The position numbers were made by a program, and so were the translations under genes. From Planctomycetota bacterium (GTDB lineage Bacteria; Planctomycetota; UBA1135; GCA-002748355), in NCBI GenBank assembly GCA_026984035.1, contig JALSSW010000051.1:1-64000 (forward strand): DNA of 64,000 nucleotides, read 5' to 3'. Below, one piece after another: positions 1-9,408 of this stretch. The notes beneath the pieces were generated by a model. That model did not search any database. It worked only from the letters and a program-made list of their open reading frames with translations, and had not been told where the DNA came from. Within the stretch, counting starts at the first letter, position 1. Every line of letters starts with the position of its first letter.

Positions 1-1
1 C

Positions 2-988
2 GCCTTCGGACTCCGAGGGCGGCCCTCCAAGGACTTTTTGGACTACTACAACCCCTATGACCAGACCATCCGGAGAGCGCTCGCTGTGGGGATTACCAGC
101 TATCTCTTTTTCCCCACCCGAGGAGGGTCTCTTCCCTCAGGAAACTCTGCAGTCCTCAGGCTGATCCCCAAAGCCATGGAGGAGATCCTGGTCAAAGCAA
201 ACACCCTCAAAGCGATGTCCGTCCCTAACAGTCCATCGGCCTGGAAGAAACTTCGTGATCTCAAAGCGAAGGCTCAAAAATACCAAAAGGAAAAGGCTGC
301 CTACGAAACCAAAAAGGCTGCCGGAGATAAAAAGGTAAGGGCCCCCAAACTGGACAAGTCTGTGGCTGCCCTCCTCCCCATTCTTGAAGGAAAGTCCAAG
401 CTTTTTATTTCGGGGGCTGAAACCGTCCCTCAAATTCGAGAGGCCCTACGCCTTGCCAAACTCTTTGGGAAAGGAATCATCCTGTCCGGGCCCGTGGAAG
501 CTTGGATCATTCCCGATGAAATCGCGGGCACCCATTCCTCTTGCATTTTGCAGCCTCGAGTCCATAGAGATCCCGATCCTACCCGCATTGAGAAAAACGG
601 TTCGAACATTGAGGGTCCCCAGATTCTGACTAAGGCGGGCGTCACCCTTACCGTGGTCCCTCCACCGGGGCGATTCGGGGGAAATGGGATGGGGCGAGGA
701 GGCCTTCTCGGGCGTGACCTCAATACTCCCTTTATGGACGCATGCATCGCTGTCCGAGGTGGAATGGACAATGAGAAGGCCCTTTCTACCATTACCCTCC
801 AAGCGGCCAGGATTTTGGGGGTCGAGGACCGGATTGGATCCCTTGAAGTCGGGAAAGATGCCGATATCCTCATCCTGGATGGAGACCCTCTCTCTTACAA
901 ATCCTTCGTTGAGACCGCCATCGTCCTCGGTAAGATCCGCTATGAAAAGGAAAAGGAACCCTTCTACAAGGGTTTAAAAAACCAATAG
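2..988 (+). CDS. Amidohydrolase family protein, C-terminal part (5' end outside window)
   Basis: The frame is open from base 2 with no stop, so the gene begins before the window; the TTG at 38 is only an internal codon. The last 60 residues carry the usual tail of the imidazolonepropionase-like amidohydrolases: a helix with LGVEDRIGSLEVGKDADIL, then a DGDPL segment in which the C-terminal strand returns to the small beta-domain. The N-terminal metal-binding HxH motif would lie upstream and cannot be seen. The middle (about residues 70-125 from the TTG) is a charged Lys-rich insertion not usual for the family. Planctomycete homologues are typically exported, but a signal peptide would be off the edge. 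The family hydrolyses C-N or related bonds in cyclic substrates; the substrate here is unknown. Confidence 0.8.
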   Translation, partial: AFGLRGRPSKDFLDYYNPYDQTIRRALAVGITSYLFFPTRGGSLPSGNSAVLRLIPKAMEEILVKANTLKAMSVPNSPSAWKKLRDLKAKAQKYQKEKAAYETKKAAGDKKVRAPKLDKSVAALLPILEGKSKLFISGAETVPQIREALRLAKLFGKGIILSGPVEAWIIPDEIAGTHSSCILQPRVHRDPDPTRIEKNGSNIEGPQILTKAGVTLTVVPPPGRFGGNGMGRGGLLGRDLNTPFMDACIAVRGGMDNEKALSTITLQAARILGVEDRIGSLEVGKDADILILDGDPLSYKSFVETAIVLGKIRYEKEKEPFYKGLKNQ

Positions 989-1136
989 TCCGCCCTAACA
1001 ATGCTTCGAATCGTAGCGTTGGGCCGGGTGCCTTTCAGTGATCCAGCCAACTTTCGTCAATTTGCTTCATCCGAAACCTTATTCAAGGGACGTGGGAGTG
1101 ATTCCACCTCCCAGGCAATGAGCATCAGTGAGGACC

Positions 1137-1553
1137 ATGAGCTCAGGAACAATTAAAGCCATAGAAGACCGACTCCGGGAAATTCGCCAAGCCTTCAACA
1201 GCCAGGATCTCAAGACCTTTAGATCCTATTTCTGGACGAATCCCAAATTCCTTCACATCGATCACTCTGGTCGCTTGGACCAAGGTTGGGGAGCCTTTGA
1301 GGAAGCCTTGGATCAGGAATTCCGCTACCTGGACAACGTCAAGCTTTCCTTTAAGAACCCGAGGATTCAGGTTTTTGAGGATAAATTCTGTTCAGTAGTC
1401 CTTGAATGGAATCTTCTCCAGGTTGACCCCACAGGCCATGAAGTGGAATCGGGTGGGCACCTCAGTATGGCCTTGGTCCTCTTTCCCGGGAAAGACTGGC
1501 GTGTTGTGACTTCTCATTTCACACCACTCAACCAAACCCCGGGAGCCACTTAG
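1137..1553 (+). CDS. SnoaL-like / NTF2-fold protein
   Basis: A 138-residue protein with the layout of a SnoaL_3/DUF4440 cone-shaped domain: a first helix (AIEDRLREIRQAFNSQDL), a segment with PKFLHIDHSGR, then alternating strands ending in WRVVTSHFTPL. The family covers small ketosteroid-isomerase-like enzymes and ligand-binding proteins, and no catalytic role can be assigned. The ATG at 1137 follows GTGAGG closely; a GTG at 1128 in the same frame would add three residues. It stands alone, with 148 bases to the amidohydrolase upstream and a convergent gene downstream. Confidence 0.65.
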   Translation: MSSGTIKAIEDRLREIRQAFNSQDLKTFRSYFWTNPKFLHIDHSGRLDQGWGAFEEALDQEFRYLDNVKLSFKNPRIQVFEDKFCSVVLEWNLLQVDPTGHEVESGGHLSMALVLFPGKDWRVVTSHFTPLNQTPGAT

Positions 1554-1573
1554 GAAAACCTCTTTCCCGGAGC

Positions 1574-1600
1574 AGGCCCTCTCTGGGGGGCTTTGTGTTT
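1574..1600 (+). terminator. Possible terminator after the SnoaL-like gene
   Basis: AGGCCC (1574-1579) can pair with GGGCTT (1588-1593), with one wobble, and a T-rich tail broken by G follows. It sits just past the stop of the SnoaL-like gene and before the convergent gene at 1643. The stem is weak and the tail imperfect. Confidence 0.35.
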
Positions 1601-1642
1601 CCTCCTGGTCGGTTGAGAGAGCCTAAAGCAGGGCATCGTCCT

Positions 1643-3445
1643 CTATCTCAGCTTAAGGACATACCAGCGTTCCGAGGCAGGGTCCTGCACTCGGATACGC
1701 CCTAGCTCCCAATTCTCTTGGGAGCGTTCGAAACTGGCCATTCCACTGGCATTCAAAAGGCCCTTTTTTTTCTTGAGGACTCTCGCCTTTCCAACCCGGA
1801 ACAGGAGTTCAAAGGGAGCGAAGGGAGGACCATGGAGCAAGATCTGTTTGGGGCCACTCCGCTCCCAATAGGGAAGGACAATCCCGACCGGAAGGGGGGG
1901 GGATCGTCGGGAAGGAACCGAACTGTCCCGTGCGAGAAGGGAAATGCGCTGGCCGGGCTTGGCTTTCATGCGAATGCGAAAGGAGCCATCGCGACGAACC
2001 TGGAAGGATTTGGGGAGAACCCTTCCATCAACTTTCACTTCGAGTTCCAACGGAGGTGTTTCGTCTTGAAGAGCTCCGGGGGATCCAAAGACTTGCACAG
2101 TCCCCGCTGCGGGAAGGGAAAGGCGGACTTTGGAAGGGTCCCACCGAGGGGGTTTTTGATCTAAAAGGCGACCCACTAAAATCGGACGACTACGGTTTCC
2201 TAGGGAATCCTGGGTCCAGAGGAGAATCCGACCATCGGGGATCCTGGGCACAAACATACGGAAAGAGCCATCTCGCTCCGCCACAACTTCCTTCCCGCCC
2301 GCCCCTCCCACCCGAATGGGAGGATGGCTGTCCTGTACCGAAGCCTCGAGTCCATGGATCCCGATCCGCATCCCCGAAGCGAAGAAAAGTCGGATCCGTT
2401 TAGGATTCAGTTCGGGAGGGGTCCGATCGGGAATCGATGTTCTAAAAGCTCTTACCGGAATCTCCACAAGCGGATCACCCCCTCCGCTCGGACTGCGAGC
2501 AACCATCCCAAGCTCCAGCCGGGGCTTACCACCCACCCCACTGTCCTCCACCTCAAGGATAAAAAAACGCTTCTCTCCCGGCCTCAAGGTTCCCGCCTGA
2601 GGTTTCACGGAGAGCGTCCATCCCCTTTGCTTGGGAAAGGACCACTGAAGCGGCAGGGGGAGAGAACCGGGATTCTCCAACCAGAAACGAATGCTGCCTC
2701 GCCCATCCTCCGCGATTCCCCCAAGATCCAAAACTTCATGCGAAGGTATGGGGAATTGAGCCAGGGGATGCAGAAAGCGGTCTTTCTTGAAGGAACTTTC
2801 CCGATAAGTCTTTTCACCCGGACCTCGCCACCTGGCACCATCGGCCCGCACTTGGACCCAAGGATCTTGCAAAGCAGTTTGGAGATGGACCTGTTTTGGC
2901 AAGCTCTCGAGTTTTCGACTGAAAAGAACCCGCATCGCACGATCGGAAAAACCAAAAACCTGACAATGGATCCCACTCAGGTCTTCAAAGACAAAGCTCA
3001 GTGTCTCTCCGGCTCGGTCCATCATGGGGGCAAAGCGAAGAGGAGGGAGACGGCCCCCTACAATCCTCCGACTGTATCCACGAAAAGAAGATCCCTTCTT
3101 TCGAATCACGTGGACCCAAAGATCCTCCCGCACCCCGGCACTGAACAGAAGAAGTCCTCTTCCACCGGGAGGTTCCCAAACTTCAATCCGAGAACAGGAA
3201 GAAGGGAAGGGAAAGGCGAAGGGCAACTCGAGGCCCTGGAGAGAGGGAGAGGGTTGCCGAAGCACAAGGCCCACGATCCGCCCCCTACGTCTCAGTAGCT
3301 TCAACCGCTCGGGACTCCATTCTTTCTTTTTCAGGGTTAAGAAATCAAGAGCAGCCAAAGATTCCTGAGCAGGCAAGGAGAGCACGGCCCTCAGAGGGAG
3401 GCAAACCGAACAAGCCAGCCAAAGAAGAAGCCGAAAGCCCTTCAT
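1643..3445 (-). CDS. Exported protein with Ig-like repeats, unknown function
   Basis: About 600 residues. The ATG at 3445 forms an ATGA overlap with the stop of the upstream gene, so it is preferred over a longer frame to 3538. The start gives a clean signal peptide (MKGFRLLLWLACSVCLPLRA). The N-terminal half has no family I recognise. The C-terminal half (about residues 340-520) contains two related Ig-like modules, each opening with a D..PP..(D/N)P..(I/V)RL pattern and ending in a DS(L/S) strand, like the bacterial Ig-like domains of surface proteins. It is the last gene of a three-gene leftward operon, so it probably works outside the cytoplasm with the cytochrome lipoprotein and the membrane protein upstream. 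Confidence 0.6.
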   Translation of the reverse strand: MKGFRLLLWLACSVCLPLRAVLSLPAQESLAALDFLTLKKKEWSPERLKLLRRRGRIVGLVLRQPSPSLQGLELPFAFPFPSSCSRIEVWEPPGGRGLLLFSAGVREDLWVHVIRKKGSSFRGYSRRIVGGRLPPLRFAPMMDRAGETLSFVFEDLSGIHCQVFGFSDRAMRVLFSRKLESLPKQVHLQTALQDPWVQVRADGARWRGPGEKTYRESSFKKDRFLHPLAQFPIPSHEVLDLGGIAEDGRGSIRFWLENPGSLPLPLQWSFPKQRGWTLSVKPQAGTLRPGEKRFFILEVEDSGVGGKPRLELGMVARSPSGGGDPLVEIPVRAFRTSIPDRTPPELNPKRIRLFFASGMRIGIHGLEASVQDSHPPIRVGGAGGKEVVAERDGSFRMFVPRIPDGRILLWTQDSLGNRSRPILVGRLLDQKPPRWDPSKVRLSLPAAGTVQVFGSPGALQDETPPLELEVKVDGRVLPKSFQVRRDGSFRIRMKAKPGQRISLLARDSSVPSRRSPPLPVGIVLPYWERSGPKQILLHGPPFAPFELLFRVGKARVLKKKKGLLNASGMASFERSQENWELGRIRVQDPASERWYVLKLR

Positions 3446-5370
3446 TTCTTTGCCCCTCCTGCAGCTTTCGCCATCCTCTTTGTAAAGGCCCGCTCCACCC
3501 ATAGCCTCGCATGAACCAAGTGTCCACCTTCTCGCCAAAACATCTGTAGAGGTTCATCGGGACAAAGGTCAAATGCATTCCAGAGGATCCAAAGGCCCGG
3601 GAGGGGTGCTCCTTCTGATCGAATTGGGGTCGTGAGCAATTCCCAAAGGGTCAAACGCGTCCGAGGGCGGGGAGGAAGTCGGAGCAGAAAGGATCCAAGG
3701 CTGGTACATAGGGCAACCTTTCTCTCAAACTTGGGTCCCAAAGCAAAGCCAGGCCCACGATCACCCAGGACCCGAGCGCGATCTTGGAGGTCCACCCCCA
3801 AACGCCCTCTGAACCCCAAGGCTTGGGCTTCTCGAACAGGCTCGGGCTTCTTGGGGATTAGCTGAACAGCTGTTCCATTCTCGCGAACGCGTACCAAGAC
3901 TCCTAAACCGGCTCCCGCCAGCTTCTCAGGAACAGGGAGAGCACTGGGATGCAAAGTTCGTAAACTAATCACCTGGCGCTGCAGCCCTTCCTCTCGGACA
4001 AAGGGGGACCTTAGCACCGAACCTAGTCCCCAAAGAAAACGCTGAGGATGACAAGCTGCCTCGGCCCTTCCCGAGAGCACCAAGGGAAGATCCTGGCTCT
4101 TTCCGCGCTCCAGCTCTGCGGCCTTACGGAGTAGGCTGACCGTTTGGATGACAAAACGATCATGCACAGCCATCCGTTTCTGCTCACGTTTCTGGGCTGG
4201 AACAAGGCCAAGCAAACCTAGAAGAAGAATCGGAGAAAACATAAACCCTTTTCCCTCTCCACCCATGGGCACAAAAGTCAAAAGGGCAAGCCAAGGGCCC
4301 AAACAGGCCAGATAAGCGTAACGCTGATTAGCGGGATCGCGCATGGAAGGTAAGAGCAAGGCCAAGGGTCCGAACAAGCCGATCCCCACCAAAGCAATGC
4401 CCCCCATGCGGGAGAAAAACGAGCCTCTTTCCCGGAAGCAAAACCAAAAGAGTCCCAAAAGCAACAGGACAGGAAGGCCCCATTGAAGGAGAGGATTCTG
4501 AGTGTCTCTAGGAACAAGAGACAGCGAAAGGGTGTTGGCAAGGCCCGAAAAAATGGCAGGAACATCCAATCGAGCAGCCTTCAAGAAGCCATAACCGCCA
4601 AGAAGCTGCCCCAAGAAGACCCACCGAAACAGGAGATCCAAGGGAATGAGGACCAGGAGGCCTAAGGAAGGGAAGCGGTTCCAAACATGCGAGCCTTGTT
4701 CCCGAACTTTGGGAAGCCGGATGGAAGAGTCCAAAAGATCCACACCTAAGAGCAGGAAAGGGATCCCGAATGCTGACTCCTTTGTAAGAAGACCCAAAAT
4801 GGTGCACACCCAGACCGGCCATCGCGCTCCCCCCCGGCGTGCCCGAAGATGAAAAAACACCGCCCCCAAAATCCATGGAACTACGTGGGTGTCCACCCGC
4901 CCCACCACCCATTCGAGCGAAGCAATCGGAACGGGGTGAAAAAGCCAGAGGAGGGCAAGGACCAGCCCCACCACATCGCCCCGCCATCCACCAAGAAACA
5001 GGGCCATGATCCGTTGAAGCAACACAAGGGAGAGAACAAAAGCAAGGAGGTTCATGCTGAAGAACCCCAAGGGTTTCACTCCAAAGAGAAAGAAGTCCTG
5101 CCAAAGTGAGAGGGTAATCAGGGGTCGGTGGAAAACAAAAAAGTTGAGATCGTATTGCGGCCCGAAAAAATCATGGAGGACATTTCCCAAATTCCGGGCA
5201 TATGCGATGGTCGGATAATCATCGGCTTTGAAATGCAAGCCTCGCGGATCGTGGATCCACACCGCCAGCAGCAAAAGACCCAGCGCGATCCCTATGGCCC
5301 TTAACCTTGCTGCTATCCCCCCTTGCCCCAGACTTTTCAATCCCACCATTCTTAATCCAGCATTTTTCAA
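3442..5370 (-). CDS. Polytopic membrane protein, GT-C glycosyltransferase-like
   Basis: 642 residues. The first 400 are about ten hydrophobic segments. An acidic DD pair lies after the first segment (HFKADDYPTIAYARNLG), where GT-C enzymes of the PMT/ArnT/TMTC type carry catalytic acids, and WVVGRVDTHVVPW resembles the GRxD region of TMTC-like proteins. The last 200 residues are soluble and probably face the periplasm. GT-C enzymes move sugars from polyprenyl-phosphate donors, and that role is inferred here. The gene overlaps both neighbours by ATGA, so the three are translationally coupled. Confidence 0.6.
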   Translation of the reverse strand: MKNAGLRMVGLKSLGQGGIAARLRAIGIALGLLLLAVWIHDPRGLHFKADDYPTIAYARNLGNVLHDFFGPQYDLNFFVFHRPLITLSLWQDFFLFGVKPLGFFSMNLLAFVLSLVLLQRIMALFLGGWRGDVVGLVLALLWLFHPVPIASLEWVVGRVDTHVVPWILGAVFFHLRARRGGARWPVWVCTILGLLTKESAFGIPFLLLGVDLLDSSIRLPKVREQGSHVWNRFPSLGLLVLIPLDLLFRWVFLGQLLGGYGFLKAARLDVPAIFSGLANTLSLSLVPRDTQNPLLQWGLPVLLLLGLFWFCFRERGSFFSRMGGIALVGIGLFGPLALLLPSMRDPANQRYAYLACLGPWLALLTFVPMGGEGKGFMFSPILLLGLLGLVPAQKREQKRMAVHDRFVIQTVSLLRKAAELERGKSQDLPLVLSGRAEAACHPQRFLWGLGSVLRSPFVREEGLQRQVISLRTLHPSALPVPEKLAGAGLGVLVRVRENGTAVQLIPKKPEPVREAQALGFRGRLGVDLQDRARVLGDRGPGFALGPKFERKVALCTSLGSFLLRLPPRPRTRLTLWELLTTPIRSEGAPLPGLWILWNAFDLCPDEPLQMFWREGGHLVHARLWVERAFTKRMAKAAGGAKK

Positions 5371-7868
5371 TCTCTTCTGGCCCCCCCCTCAATCCAAGCG
5401 CGAAGCAAAGCACGCCCGCTGGTCCCGAGGGGGGGGAAGCCTAATGGCATCTGCACTCCAAGCACAGGTTGGCGTAGGTCCACTTTTTGGTAGAAGAAAC
5501 TCGCTCCGGCATTTCCAGGAACAAGAATGGGTACCTGCCCCCGGAAAGACCCACCTCTGAAGAGGTCTCCATAGGTATCGAGAGCAAAGTCACCTCGCTT
5601 GTTCCCTCCCGCGTGGCAAATCCCGCATTTGTCCAATAGAAGGGGCAAGACATTTCGAGCATAGTGGATCCGACGTTGGGGGAGACCCAAGCCATTGCGG
5701 AAATCGCTGTTTTCCACAGAAAAAGCGAAGAGCGGAGGAACCCCGCCGGTCCCCACCTCCGGAACTCCATCCCTGTCGCTATCGGAGTTGCCATCCCCAA
5801 AGGTCTCCCCCGCCTCTGGCCACTCCGCCAAAATCAACCCAAGGCTCTTGAGCTGCTTGAAAAAAGATTGATAACGAAGAGGAGCCTTGGGATCTGTGCC
5901 CACGCGCGCCTCTACGGCAAGAAGATCCAAAACCCGTGATGCCAAGAGGGGCGTGAGGCGGAAAGCCTCCCCCGTCGCAAAACTCCGCACCATTTGACCT
6001 TGGGCAAAGGCACGACCCCGAAGGCGCGCAGATGCACGGAGTCCTAAATCCCGAAGGTCCTCCCGCCGCAACACGCGTGATGCCTCGAGCAATCCCGTCA
6101 GAAGCTGACTCGCAGGGCCTAAGTCCGCTTCAAGCGCGGCCCCTTTCCCTGTCTGAAGATGATAGCTTTCCAAAACGGCCCCATCTTTTCGAAGCAGATA
6201 CCGCCCCGCAAAGGCAGCAGCACGTATAAGCAACGTCCGGGCCAAACTCTCCTCGGGCCGCACCTCGAGGACTTCGGCCAAAGCCTGCATGGCTGCTCCC
6301 AATGAGTCCGCAAAAACGGTGTCCCCCTTACTCTCCACATCTGCCCGGTCCACCAAGGCACCCGAATTCGCATCCCGGAAAAAGGCAGCCATCATCCGCA
6401 GGCTCACCTGCAAGCTGTCAAGCCCTGGACGAGGCCGGATCTCGCGGGCGCCCGGATCCTTCTCCAGAGCCCCTCCGTCAATCCAGTCTGCGATGAGCTG
6501 GATCTCACTTGGCTTAAGATAGGGACCAAACTGAGGCATCCGATCAAAGCCTTTGGGGGGAGTCGGAGTCAGGACTTGCCAGAGAAGGCTCTTCCCGTGG
6601 TCCTTCTTGACCACAATAGGATGGGTCTTTTGATGGTTCCCTCCCTTGAGGAGGTTTTTATAGGTCGTGACCGAAAATCCACCATTAGGCCCTGGAGGCG
6701 AATGGCAAGAGAGGCAATAGCCTTGGAGAAGACCCTTGGTATGTTTCTCCCAGGAGATCACTCCGCTGGGAAGGCCCCCACCCCCTTCCCCACTCTGCGG
6801 AGAACTGGAAGAAGCAGAAGCACTGCCGCCGATGGGAGGTTCCCCAAAAGGATCTCCTTCGAACAAGCGCCTCAAAAGGGGGTTTTGCTGCTTGGAGTCC
6901 GCCAACCATGCGAGGGCAGCCGCTCCCCGAAGGATGGCAGCAAGGTCAGCCAGTTGAGCCCCACGATCGACCGGCACAAATCCCGAAGGTCTCGAAGGAA
7001 GACCGGAACCTGGGTCTTCTTCCGCCCAACGCAGCACAGCAGGAAACACCCGGGGGCTGAGCAAGGGATCAAAACGCTCCGGATCGGCGATCCGGGACAG
7101 GGCTTTCCCGTCAAAAGCACATTGCTCCAGCAAAAGCCGTTCGATGGCAAGAGCCTTTTCCAGGAGGAGCAAACCCAACATGCCCTCCTTGGCTGTCCTC
7201 CCGTAAAGGTCTCCGCGTCCCTTTCCCAAAAGCAGGGCCGCCCCCCGACTTAAGCCCAGGAGGCCAAATCCAAGCTGACCAGGATGAAGCGCATGGCTTT
7301 CCTGAGGCAGATTCTGCAGGCGCAGATGCTCATAGTCCTCCCGCCCTGTCACCCTCGCCCGAAGTTTCGGGAGGAGGCGATCTGGAAGGAGGTAGCCTTG
7401 GCCGAGCCCCTTAGGAGGAAGAGCATTTGTCCGAAAAGCGTATTGCAAACGAAGACCACCGAGCACTTCGTCCAGATTGCCCGCTTTCCCATTCTGATCT
7501 TTGGGGGCGTTCTTGGCACGAGCCTTTCTCTCTAACCAGGAGGACCAGAGGAGAGAACTGCCCTGGCCACTCTCCAGGTAAAGACTTCGGAGAGCCGATT
7601 CTCCCATTGCCCCCATCTCGCCCCCAAGGATGGAGGCGGGGCCGCGAGTCCACGGCTCTCCTCCCCTCCGCGGATCTGAAGCCAAGAAGGAGGATAGGAG
7701 AGCTTCCTGGCTTTCGACTTGGAGAGCCCCTTGGCCACGCCGCAGCTCGGGGCCTCCTGCACGAGCGCCTGTGCCGCTTTCACCGGTCTTTCCGCAGGAT
7801 CCCAGGAGGAAAACAGAGATGGCTCCAAGCAAAATCAGGCACCTGGGGGAGATAGAATTCATCTCCAA
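5367..7868 (-). CDS. Lipoprotein with two planctomycete-type cytochrome c domains
   Basis: 833 residues with a lipoprotein signal: a short N-terminus, a hydrophobic stretch and the lipobox LLGSC. Two haem motifs are visible. GYCLSCHSPPGPNGGF lies mid-protein and is followed by a KSLLWQVLTP...MPQFG...LIADWIDGGA block; DKCGICHAGG lies near the C-terminus and is followed by a parallel block ending ALLRAWIEGGA. This is the PSCyt1 layout, with the CxxCH, a distal Met near MP.., and a terminal WI.GGA. The helical region between and before them (about residues 100-330 and 480-650) has no assigned fold. It heads the operon with the GT-C-like and Ig-like proteins. Its partner and redox role are unknown. 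Confidence 0.75.
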   Translation of the reverse strand: MEMNSISPRCLILLGAISVFLLGSCGKTGESGTGARAGGPELRRGQGALQVESQEALLSSFLASDPRRGGEPWTRGPASILGGEMGAMGESALRSLYLESGQGSSLLWSSWLERKARAKNAPKDQNGKAGNLDEVLGGLRLQYAFRTNALPPKGLGQGYLLPDRLLPKLRARVTGREDYEHLRLQNLPQESHALHPGQLGFGLLGLSRGAALLLGKGRGDLYGRTAKEGMLGLLLLEKALAIERLLLEQCAFDGKALSRIADPERFDPLLSPRVFPAVLRWAEEDPGSGLPSRPSGFVPVDRGAQLADLAAILRGAAALAWLADSKQQNPLLRRLFEGDPFGEPPIGGSASASSSSPQSGEGGGGLPSGVISWEKHTKGLLQGYCLSCHSPPGPNGGFSVTTYKNLLKGGNHQKTHPIVVKKDHGKSLLWQVLTPTPPKGFDRMPQFGPYLKPSEIQLIADWIDGGALEKDPGAREIRPRPGLDSLQVSLRMMAAFFRDANSGALVDRADVESKGDTVFADSLGAAMQALAEVLEVRPEESLARTLLIRAAAFAGRYLLRKDGAVLESYHLQTGKGAALEADLGPASQLLTGLLEASRVLRREDLRDLGLRASARLRGRAFAQGQMVRSFATGEAFRLTPLLASRVLDLLAVEARVGTDPKAPLRYQSFFKQLKSLGLILAEWPEAGETFGDGNSDSDRDGVPEVGTGGVPPLFAFSVENSDFRNGLGLPQRRIHYARNVLPLLLDKCGICHAGGNKRGDFALDTYGDLFRGGSFRGQVPILVPGNAGASFFYQKVDLRQPVLGVQMPLGFPPLGTSGRALLRAWIEGGARRD

Positions 7869-7935
7869 AGGATACCCTTCAATCCAGGAGGGATCTTCCC
7901 CTTCTCGTCAAATCAGGCCAAGACCTTCAGGTAGG

Positions 7936-8553
7936 TCAAAGCTCGTGCTCGGGGATTTCTACCTGCAAAACCCGGTATCCATCGCTCCAAAGCCGCTCGA
8001 CAAATTCTTCAACGCGGCTTCCGCGGACCCTCAACGCCGCCATCTTGCGCCCCGGATTGGCCATTCTCCGATGGAGAACAAAGTTGTCGACTTCCAGGCT
8101 GAACTCCTCGACGAGAGCTCCAAGGAGGGTCAGGGCATTTTGGGATCCATCCAGATCAAAAGTAAGCCGAGCAGAATCAGCGCCGGCTTCCATAAAAGTC
8201 TCGATGGCATGGAAAATATCGGAATCGGTGATAATCCCCACGAGCTTTTCTTCATGGACTACCGGGAGGGACCCTACCTTGTGAGATCTCATCTTGTGCA
8301 CAGCATCTTCGAGGGGTTCGTAGGGAGACACTGTGAGAACTGAAGTCACCATGATTCTGGAGACAGACTCCTGGAGACGAGTAGGCGGCAGCACACGAAG
8401 GTCCCCCTCGGTCACCAAACCCAAGAGTTTCCCATCCTGAACAACGGGTATACGTCGGATTTCGTTGAGGTCCATCATCTCTTTGACAGACTTCAAGCTT
8501 TCCCTAGGTCCCACAGTCAAGGGCTTTTCAGTCATCCATAACCGTACGAACAT
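7936..8553 (-). CDS. CBS-pair protein with C-terminal ACT-like region (AcuB type)
   Basis: About 205 residues. The ATG at 8553 has GGGAGA five to six bases upstream, and an upstream ATG at 8586 is less likely. Two CBS motifs are clear: (i) MTEKPLTVGPRES...RRIPVVQDGKLLGLVTEGDL and (ii) MVTSVLTVSPYEPLEDAVHKM...GSLPVVHEEKLVGIITDSDIF. After them, residues about 130-205 have the beta-alpha-beta pattern of an ACT-like domain (SARLTFDLDGSQNALTLLGALVEE). CBS pairs bind adenine nucleotides and act as energy sensors. The AcuB label reflects architecture only and there is no acuA or acuC here. Confidence 0.75.
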   Translation of the reverse strand: MFVRLWMTEKPLTVGPRESLKSVKEMMDLNEIRRIPVVQDGKLLGLVTEGDLRVLPPTRLQESVSRIMVTSVLTVSPYEPLEDAVHKMRSHKVGSLPVVHEEKLVGIITDSDIFHAIETFMEAGADSARLTFDLDGSQNALTLLGALVEEFSLEVDNFVLHRRMANPGRKMAALRVRGSRVEEFVERLWSDGYRVLQVEIPEHEL

Positions 8554-8741
8554 GAGGTCTCCCGCGCCCTCCCCTATGTATTCCACAGCCCACAGAATCC
8601 CTGTCGGCCTCTTCCTTTTCGGCCAAAGTCCCCCTAAGACTGGAATCCCTCTGACTCATTCGCTATCTTCCCGCCCCTGTCGGATTCACGCATGGATTCC
8701 AAGAAACGACTCCAAGCAGGGACCCCAAGAAAAGACGCCAA

Positions 8742-8818
8742 GCGCCCGTAGCTCAGCAGGATAGAGCATCGGTTTCCTAAACCGAAGGTCACAGGTTCGA
8801 GCCCTGTCGGGCGTACCA
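8742..8818 (+). tRNA. tRNA-Arg (anticodon CCT)
   Basis: A full cloverleaf of 77 bases with encoded CCA. The acceptor arm GCGCCCG pairs with CGGGCGT, leaving a G-U first pair. The D arm contains GCTCAGCAGGATAGAGC. The anticodon stem TCGGT/ACCGA holds the seven-base loop TTCCTAA, giving anticodon CCT, which reads AGG. The T arm is ACAGG-TTCGAGC-CCTGT. No attachment-site duplication or integrase is seen nearby. Confidence 0.96.
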
Positions 8819-8979
8819 CCTTCTCTGTATTTTCAGGGACAGGAGTCACAGCCAAGCACCGTCCTTCCAATCCACCCTTCCCCTCGGCTTTTCCCCTCTC
8901 TTGCCTCCCTCATGATCATAAGGTTTTTTTCCTGCCCCAATCGGTTCGGAAAACATGCAAAAAAAACCGAAACTTTCTT

Positions 8980-9321
8980 ATGCAAAAAAGATTCAAACCA
9001 TCCATAACTCTTGCCACTCTCCTTCTGCTTGGTGTTCAGAACTCCTGCACGAATGAAGATGGCGTCTATCCCAACCTCTCGGCCCTGACAAAAGAGCTGA
9101 GCAAAGAGGGTTTTCAATTCCTTGGTCAGATTGGAAATGAATGGCCGGCGACCTTGGTCGATTTTAAAGAAGGGAAGGAAAAGATTGACTTCGCAGTTCC
9201 AGGGAAAGCCCCGCAGTCCTACAGTGGCTTTAAAGGGTATCTTCTCCGAGCCTACCTCATGCAAAACAAAGATTCCGGTAAAGAATTTGTGGTGGTCTTC
9301 AAGCGCAAGCTGCAGGGATAG
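8980..9321 (+). CDS. Small lipoprotein, unknown function
   Basis: 113 residues. The N-terminus is a lipoprotein signal (basic start, hydrophobic stretch, then LLLGVQNSC). The rest is a small soluble domain with alternating strands (FQFLGQIGNEWPATLVDF...GYLLRAYLMQN...FVVVFKRKL). I do not recognise the family. It is followed by the convergent glycosyltransferase gene. The antisense frame over the same bases lacks any such structure, so the plus strand is chosen. Confidence 0.55.
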   Translation: MQKRFKPSITLATLLLLGVQNSCTNEDGVYPNLSALTKELSKEGFQFLGQIGNEWPATLVDFKEGKEKIDFAVPGKAPQSYSGFKGYLLRAYLMQNKDSGKEFVVVFKRKLQG

Positions 9322-9408
9322 CCGCTTCGCAGTTTCGCCGCAGCTTGAGGTCAAGCCATGATCTGCCCCCAATCGGATCCATTCCAAGCTTCCGTGGATG
9401 GAACAAGA

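Noticed and set aside
8634-8870. Minus-strand 78-codon frame with a GLEPVTFGLGNRC-like segment
   Set aside because: It is the antisense of the tRNA-Arg gene. This peptide string is a well-known false protein produced by translating tRNA genes backwards.
8833-9387. Minus-strand 184-codon frame opposite the small lipoprotein gene
   Set aside because: It has no signal, motif or ribosome site, whereas the plus strand has a clear lipobox. It is a shadow.
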